From the IMG/VR virus record IMGVR_UViG_3300021197_000558, positions 1-43,594 of that record: a DNA stretch of 43,594 nucleotides; one strand, given 5' to 3'. The stretch comes from a virus. This document shows, in pieces, positions 40,263-43,594 of the stretch (position 1 is its first letter; the number at the start of each line of letters is the position of its first letter). The position numbers were made by a program, and so were the translations under genes. The notes beneath the pieces were generated by a model. That model was not told the origin of the DNA. It worked only from the letters and a program-made list of their open reading frames with translations, and searched no databases.

Positions 40263-40274
40263 CTGACGCATACT
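40246..40274 (+). promoter_or_regulatory. Rightward promoter of the GAGTTCAAG type
   Basis: TTGCAT (40246-40251), 17-bp spacer, CATACT (40269-40274), then GAGTTCAAGCTAAATAG and a leader with AGGAA before 40309. Confidence 0.75.
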
Positions 40275-40308
40275 GAGTTCAAGCTAAATAGTTAAACAGG
40301 AACTCAGT

Positions 40309-40725
40309 ATGACACGCATAAACCTAGTAGATCCATCTCAGCTGACAGATAAGCATCTTATGGCTGAGTATCGTGAACTCCCTCGTATATTTACCGCTGT
40401 TCTAAAACTGCAAGAGCAGGGTAAAAGCCCATCTGACGTAGATATCCCTGATCAATATGTACTTGGAAAGGGTCATGTTAAGTTCTTCTACAATAAAATA
40501 GGCTGGTTACGTTTGCGTTATGAACGTATTCGTAACGAGCTAGTTATGTCTAGAGGTTACGATTTAGATAAGTCTTTATGGCGTTCAGTAACCCAGAATT
40601 CATATAATATAACCGCTGATTGGAATACAACATATACGCCGACACCAGAAGAAATATATCTTAATATGGTTAGACTATGTAAGCGTTCCAAATTGGCTAA
40701 TGTTCTTAAGGAATTACATGAGTAA
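40309..40725 (+). CDS. denV: Pyrimidine-dimer DNA glycosylase/AP lyase (T4 endonuclease V-like)
   Basis: 138 residues, the same size as T4 DenV (138). The start MTRINLVDPSQLTDKHLMAE and the following YRELPRIF are near-identical in pattern to T4: T2 (catalytic N-terminal Thr after Met removal), H16, E20, R22, E23 and R26 are all present. YVLGKGHVKFFYNKIGWLRL also follows T4. It excises UV-induced pyrimidine dimers. The C-terminus differs from T4 and lacks its WYKYYGKAIYA end. Confidence 0.9.
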   Translation: MTRINLVDPSQLTDKHLMAEYRELPRIFTAVLKLQEQGKSPSDVDIPDQYVLGKGHVKFFYNKIGWLRLRYERIRNELVMSRGYDLDKSLWRSVTQNSYNITADWNTTYTPTPEEIYLNMVRLCKRSKLANVLKELHE

Positions 40726-42154
40726 GATTTGGAAACCCCATGCTTACCAAAGGACAGCAATTTCATTCTTGCTGTCTAACCCTCGTTCAGGTCTGTTTCT
40801 AGATCCTGGCCTTGGAAAGACGTCTACCAGCTTAGCCGCTATCAGAATATTGAAATACGCTGAACAGATCAAAGGTGTGTTGATGATAGCACCTTTACGA
40901 GTTGTTTATAGTGTTTGGCCTGGAGAGATAGATAAATGGGGTAACTTCAAGAACCTTAACCACACCATTCTTCATGACGACACTAAAGCCTCTATATGGG
41001 GTAAGCAAAAAGACCTATATATTATCAACCCTGAAGGGCTTGAATGGCTTCATGGCGAATTACTGGCTGGTTTAAAGGCTGGTAAGAAATGCCCGTTTAA
41101 CTGTTTGTGGATTGATGAAAGTACCAAATTCAAATCGCATGATTCTACCCGATTCGGTTTTGTCTGTGATATGCTTCCTCTGTTTAAACGTCGCCACATA
41201 ATGACAGGGACACCAGCTCCAAAAAGTCTGCTTGACCTATGGTCACAGATGTATATTCTTGACGAAGGTAAAACGCTCGGTAGAAACTATTATGAGTTCC
41301 GTAAGAAGTATTTTCAATCCAACGACTGGAATAAATATAGTTGGGAGATAAAAGATTTCTCGGCAGAAAAGATCCATGATTTAGTTGCACCAATGGTTCT
41401 TGAAATGTCGGCTGATGATTATCTAGATATGCCTGAATTGTTGTTCAACGATATACGGGTTGAGTTGCCTGCTAAAGCTATGTCCCACTATAAGAAGATG
41501 GAAAAGGAATTCTTCATAGAGTTAGATGGTTCAGAAGTGTCAGCAGAAGCAGCCGCTCAAGCAAGTGCTAAATGTCACCAAATAGCTAATGGTCATGTCT
41601 ACGAAGATGTGCCTGAAGGTCTTGACGAAAATGAAGTCAGGGCTTTCAAACGTACAAGAAAAGCTATCTATGTTCACAAAGCTAAGATTGAAGCCTTGCG
41701 GGATTTAATAGACGAGCTTAATGGTAAACCGCTACTTATTGCCTATCATTACAAGCACGATTTAAAGGCTCTCAGAAAGCTTCTAGGGAAGGATATACCA
41801 TATATTGGGAGTGGTGTATCACCAAGCCAAGCAAAGTCCATAGAAGCCGGTTGGAACGCTGGTAAACTGCCGATATTATTAGGACACCCTGCGAGTATGG
41901 GTCACGGACTAAACCTACAGGAATGTGGAAGCGATGTTTGCTTTTTCAGTCTTACTTGGGATTTGGAATTATATGAACAATTCTTCCGTCGTATATATAG
42001 GCAAGGTGTAAAAGGTAATAGAGTTAGAGTGCATCACTTGATAGCTGAACACACTACAGATGAAGCCATGTTACTCCGCTTGGGTGAACGGGCAAGGGAG
42101 CAACATGACCTCAGAACAGCTCTTAAGAAATATCGGAAGAGTCTTCGTCAATAG
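40718..42154 (+). CDS. SF2 (SNF2-like) helicase
   Basis: 478 residues from the ATG at 40718 (AAGGA upstream; it overlaps the DenV-like stop by 8 bp). HAYQRTAISFLL (Q motif), Walker A DPGLGKT (29-35), WIDESTKF (131-138, an IDEST variant of DEAH), MTGTPAPKS (motif III), GHGLNLQECGSDVCF (motif V) and QFFRRIYRQG (motif VI). Phage enzymes of this type act in replication restart or recombination. It ends the rightward arm at the convergent junction; the last 32 bp overlap a leftward small ORF. Confidence 0.9.
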   Translation: MSKIWKPHAYQRTAISFLLSNPRSGLFLDPGLGKTSTSLAAIRILKYAEQIKGVLMIAPLRVVYSVWPGEIDKWGNFKNLNHTILHDDTKASIWGKQKDLYIINPEGLEWLHGELLAGLKAGKKCPFNCLWIDESTKFKSHDSTRFGFVCDMLPLFKRRHIMTGTPAPKSLLDLWSQMYILDEGKTLGRNYYEFRKKYFQSNDWNKYSWEIKDFSAEKIHDLVAPMVLEMSADDYLDMPELLFNDIRVELPAKAMSHYKKMEKEFFIELDGSEVSAEAAAQASAKCHQIANGHVYEDVPEGLDENEVRAFKRTRKAIYVHKAKIEALRDLIDELNGKPLLIAYHYKHDLKALRKLLGKDIPYIGSGVSPSQAKSIEAGWNAGKLPILLGHPASMGHGLNLQECGSDVCFFSLTWDLELYEQFFRRIYRQGVKGNRVRVHHLIAEHTTDEAMLLRLGERAREQHDLRTALKKYRKSLRQ

Positions 42155-42242
42155 GGTTGTTATGGTGAATCAGCTTTCCAATAAAGATAGCAAGTGGAAA
42201 GCTGAACACTAACCACAATATAATCCACCAGTACCAAGCCAT
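42123..42242 (-). CDS. 39-residue membrane protein at the end of the lysis genes
   Basis: A frame of 39 residues begins at the ATG at 42242 that overlaps the stop of the preceding membrane protein (TGATG), with AAGGAAG 7 nt upstream. The protein is one helix (WYWWIILWLVFSFPLAIFIG, residues 3-22) with a polar, acidic end (HHNNPIDEDSSDIS). Its tail overlaps the helicase gene on the other strand by 32 bp. Coupling to the lysis genes suggests a lysis accessory protein. No family recognised. Confidence 0.62.
   Translation of the reverse strand: MAWYWWIILWLVFSFPLAIFIGKLIHHNNPIDEDSSDIS
42170..42205. repeat. 11-bp perfect inverted repeat at the convergent junction
   Basis: TCAGCTTTCCA (42170-42180) and TGGAAAGCTGA (42195-42205) with a 14-nt loop. 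No T-tract follows on either strand. It lies between the helicase stop and the leftward small gene and could act as a bidirectional transcription barrier. Confidence 0.6.
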
Positions 42243-42496
42243 CAGTCGTCTTCCTTATGAGATTCAGCTAGGTTGCTGATTCCTTTCCATATAGCAGCAA
42301 ATACAGCAGCCGCCAGAGTAGCAACAGCACCCATCGTTTGAGCAGGTGATAACTCGCCGCCTTTTTCAAGTATAGCAACAAGTCGGTACATGATATCCAC
42401 AGACGCCATTAGTAACAATATTGTCGCTATTCGCATCTGACGTAATGTTTTGTGAATAGGCTGTTGAAATATAAAGCCAAACATCTTTTCCATCAT
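42242..42496 (-). CDS. Small two-helix holin-like protein
   Basis: 84 residues from the ATG at 42496, which overlaps the upstream stop as ATGA; a GTG at 42505 and another ATG at 42493 are also possible. Helix 1 is ATILLLMASVDIMYRLVAIL, helix 2 is QTMGAVATLAAAVFAAIWKG, and a charged end (NLAESHKEDD) follows. Two helices, small size and place after the endolysin and 3-helix genes fit a holin. Which of the two neighbours is holin and which antiholin is unknown. Closely spaced starts (MMEKM) could give two forms. Confidence 0.72.
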   Translation of the reverse strand: MMEKMFGFIFQQPIHKTLRQMRIATILLLMASVDIMYRLVAILEKGGELSPAQTMGAVATLAAAVFAAIWKGISNLAESHKEDD

Positions 42497-43005
42497 GGGT
42501 TCCACTTATCCAATAGTTTGTCAAATTGCTTGCTTGATCTGGCTGCAAAGTACCAGCCGACAGCGGTAGCTGTGAGACCTGTAACAGAAAGAACAACTAT
42601 ACGATAAAGCCCCAATACTTCCTCAGGCTTAAATGCTGTTAGACCGCCTGTAAGCGTTTCTAAAGAATCTAATATCATATAGGTTTGGTACATCAACACG
42701 CCAAGTATTAACGGCCTAATGAGACTCTTCAGTGCGTCTGAAAACTTACTGGTTGATTTCTGACTAACTTCAAACGCTTTAGCCTCAATCTTTTCTACCA
42801 GTAAACTCCCAGCGACCTTGGCTTCCTCAATACCCATTCGGGCGACTTCAATAGTAGCGTCAGTTCGGGCTTGGATCATATTGACTTCATGGTCAAACTT
42901 CATCTTCATATTTTCGCGCTCTTCCCGTTTACCGAGATAGCCAAAAATACCACCGACAACTGAACCAAATCCAGCCGAACCCAATATGTCCAAGAACCAA
43001 CTCAT
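42493..43005 (-). CDS. Putative holin, 3-helix (GTA-holin-like)
   Basis: 170 residues. A hydrophobic, Gly-rich N-terminus (LDILGSAGFGSVVGGIFGYL), a long charged coiled coil (residues 25-75), then two membrane helices (PLILGVLMYQTYMILDSLET and YRIVVLSVTGLTATAVGWYF) ending in AARSSKQFDKLL. The Leu-Arg-Pro-Leu start of helix 2 and the W-Y-F-x-x-R-S end resemble the 3-TM holins of gene-transfer agents. It lies 2 bp after the endolysin gene. Family match is moderate. Confidence 0.7.
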   Translation of the reverse strand: MSWFLDILGSAGFGSVVGGIFGYLGKREERENMKMKFDHEVNMIQARTDATIEVARMGIEEAKVAGSLLVEKIEAKAFEVSQKSTSKFSDALKSLIRPLILGVLMYQTYMILDSLETLTGGLTAFKPEEVLGLYRIVVLSVTGLTATAVGWYFAARSSKQFDKLLDKWNP

Positions 43006-43007
43006 AA

Positions 43008-43394
43008 CTAATCCACCAATTCCACGTGAGGGTAATCTTTAAACGATTTCCAAAGACCGCCCCACTTTAGTTTATAACCAAGGATAGAAGCTGCTTGTAA
43101 GAAAGCAGCCGCAACCATCGCAAGATGTTCGGTATCCCAACTGGCCTTCCCATCAACAAATGCGTAGAAATCAAGAGCCTTTCCGCTTTGGTGACGACTG
43201 AGCTTATTGTAACCATCAGCCTTTGATTTACCGTCTAGGTAAAGTTCATTCTGACGTTCCGCTGTACGTTTACCAGAATCAGCAGGATGACCGAAATCAA
43301 CTACAGTGATCTGGATAGCCAGATCACTGATTTCAACTAAGCGAGGGTCTACACCCTCACGTCGCTGCTTAGATTTAGATGATAATTGATACAT
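43008..43394 (-). CDS. Endolysin, M15-type peptidase
   Basis: 128 residues, similar in size to T5 endolysin. Zn ligands H68 and D75 (SRHQSGKALDFYAF), and H123 with acidic D120 (SFKDYPHVEL), match the M15C D-Ala-D-Ala/L-Ala-D-Glu peptidase pattern; T5 endolysin uses H66, D73, H133 and D130, with the same D-to-H spacing of three. It hydrolyses peptide cross-links in Gram-negative peptidoglycan. No signal peptide is evident, so release needs the holin-like genes that follow. It starts 10 bp after the spike stop. Confidence 0.92.
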   Translation of the reverse strand: MYQLSSKSKQRREGVDPRLVEISDLAIQITVVDFGHPADSGKRTAERQNELYLDGKSKADGYNKLSRHQSGKALDFYAFVDGKASWDTEHLAMVAAAFLQAASILGYKLKWGGLWKSFKDYPHVELVD

Positions 43395-43404
43395 ATATTA
43401 CCTA

Positions 43405-43594
43405 TTATGAAGGGTTATGAGTGTTAGCACCAGCACCGTCATTCCAGGTACTATTTGGATTTCCGCCTGTAGCATATACAGGCTTATTTAAGTCTGAGTT
43501 AAACACTTGTTTACCTTCCCATTTATTCTGAGTATTGATATTATCACTTATGGAATCAAGTTCAGCAGTTGTTCTAACCTCACCTAATTGGCGA
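43405..43594 (-). CDS. Tail spike, C-terminal 62 residues (gene begins at 2000)
   Basis: In the minus strand, base 43594 completes the codon left open at 2..1 (TA+T = Tyr), and the frame goes on for 62 residues to TAA at 43407..43405. The end reads RQLGEVRTTAELDSISDNIN, then TQNKWEGKQVFNSDLNKPVY and ATGGNPNSTWNDGAGANTHN. W-E-G-K-x-V-F-N and N-K-P-V-Y-A-T-G...W-N-D-G-A-G are common closing motifs of tail spikes and fibres. This shows the window is cut inside one gene of a circular map. Confidence 0.88.
   Translation of the reverse strand, partial: RQLGEVRTTAELDSISDNINTQNKWEGKQVFNSDLNKPVYATGGNPNSTWNDGAGANTHNPS

Noticed and set aside
1-43594. Prophage or integrated element
   Set aside because: No integrase, att repeats, excisionase or CI-like repressor were seen, and the spike gene closes the map into a circle.
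1-43594. tRNA genes, CRISPR arrays, insertion sequences
   Set aside because: I found no cloverleaf with CCA-type acceptor, no spaced direct repeats of CRISPR size and no transposase.

Overview
The window reads as the genome of a tailed bacteriophage with a contractile tail (myovirus morphotype), very probably the whole genome in circular form. The tail-spike gene runs off the left edge (1..2000, minus strand). Its C-terminus re-enters at the right edge (43405..43594, minus), and the two parts join in the same reading frame across the ends, giving one 729-codon gene. I see no integrase, no CI-like repressor, no tRNA, no CRISPR array and no insertion sequence, so a lytic life style is likely. 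Base composition, strong AGGAGG-type ribosome binding sites and sigma-70-like promoters fit a Gram-negative, probably gammaproteobacterial host. I cannot name the host from sequence alone.

Layout. There is one divergent point (27.41-27.61 kb) and one convergent point (about 42.15 kb). The leftward arm runs from 27.4 kb down to 1 and on across the ends to 42.12 kb. In order it holds: a small HTH protein, a PrimPol-SF3 primase/helicase, a 312-bp repeat-rich gap that looks like a replication origin, a DEDD exonuclease, small zinc-binding and membrane proteins, an ATP-dependent DNA ligase, terminase small and large subunits (the large subunit is split), an unknown protein, DUF1073 portal, MuF-like protein, DUF2213 protease/scaffold, cement protein, DUF2184 major capsid protein, neck proteins, DUF3383 sheath, DUF3277 tube, tail assembly chaperone with a -1 frameshift, tape measure, a complete simple baseplate (Dit-like, plug, hub, gp138-like spike, gp25-like, gpJ, DUF2612), the tail spike, then M15 endolysin and two or three small membrane proteins for lysis. 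The rightward arm (27.6-42.15 kb) holds early and replication genes: acidic and winged-helix proteins, DUF2786, a Cas4-like DUF2800 nuclease, Enc34-type ssDNA-binding protein, the nucleotide/DNA-modification cassette, family B DNA polymerase, VRR-NUC nuclease, a T4 DenV-like pyrimidine-dimer glycosylase and an SF2 helicase.

The most interesting system is at 33.26-37.49 kb: a P-loop kinase, a protein of the DNA base hypermodification (HMUDK-helical/aGPT-PPlase-like) type, a thymidylate-synthase-like enzyme that keeps the uracil-reading Asn, an HD nucleotidase, an HNH-DUF3310 fusion and a dCTP deaminase. Together these predict that thymine in this phage's DNA is replaced or decorated through 5-hydroxymethyl-dU, as established for phages such as ViI and M6. 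Other points: a textbook -1 frameshift signal (A AAT TTA plus a 6-bp hairpin) in the tail chaperone; a terminase split between ATPase and nuclease by an apparent 91-nt insertion; a family of phage promoters on both arms with 17-bp spacers; a 48-bp non-sigma-70-like element repeated at 18.3 and 24.5 kb; and terminators that mostly carry UUCG loops.
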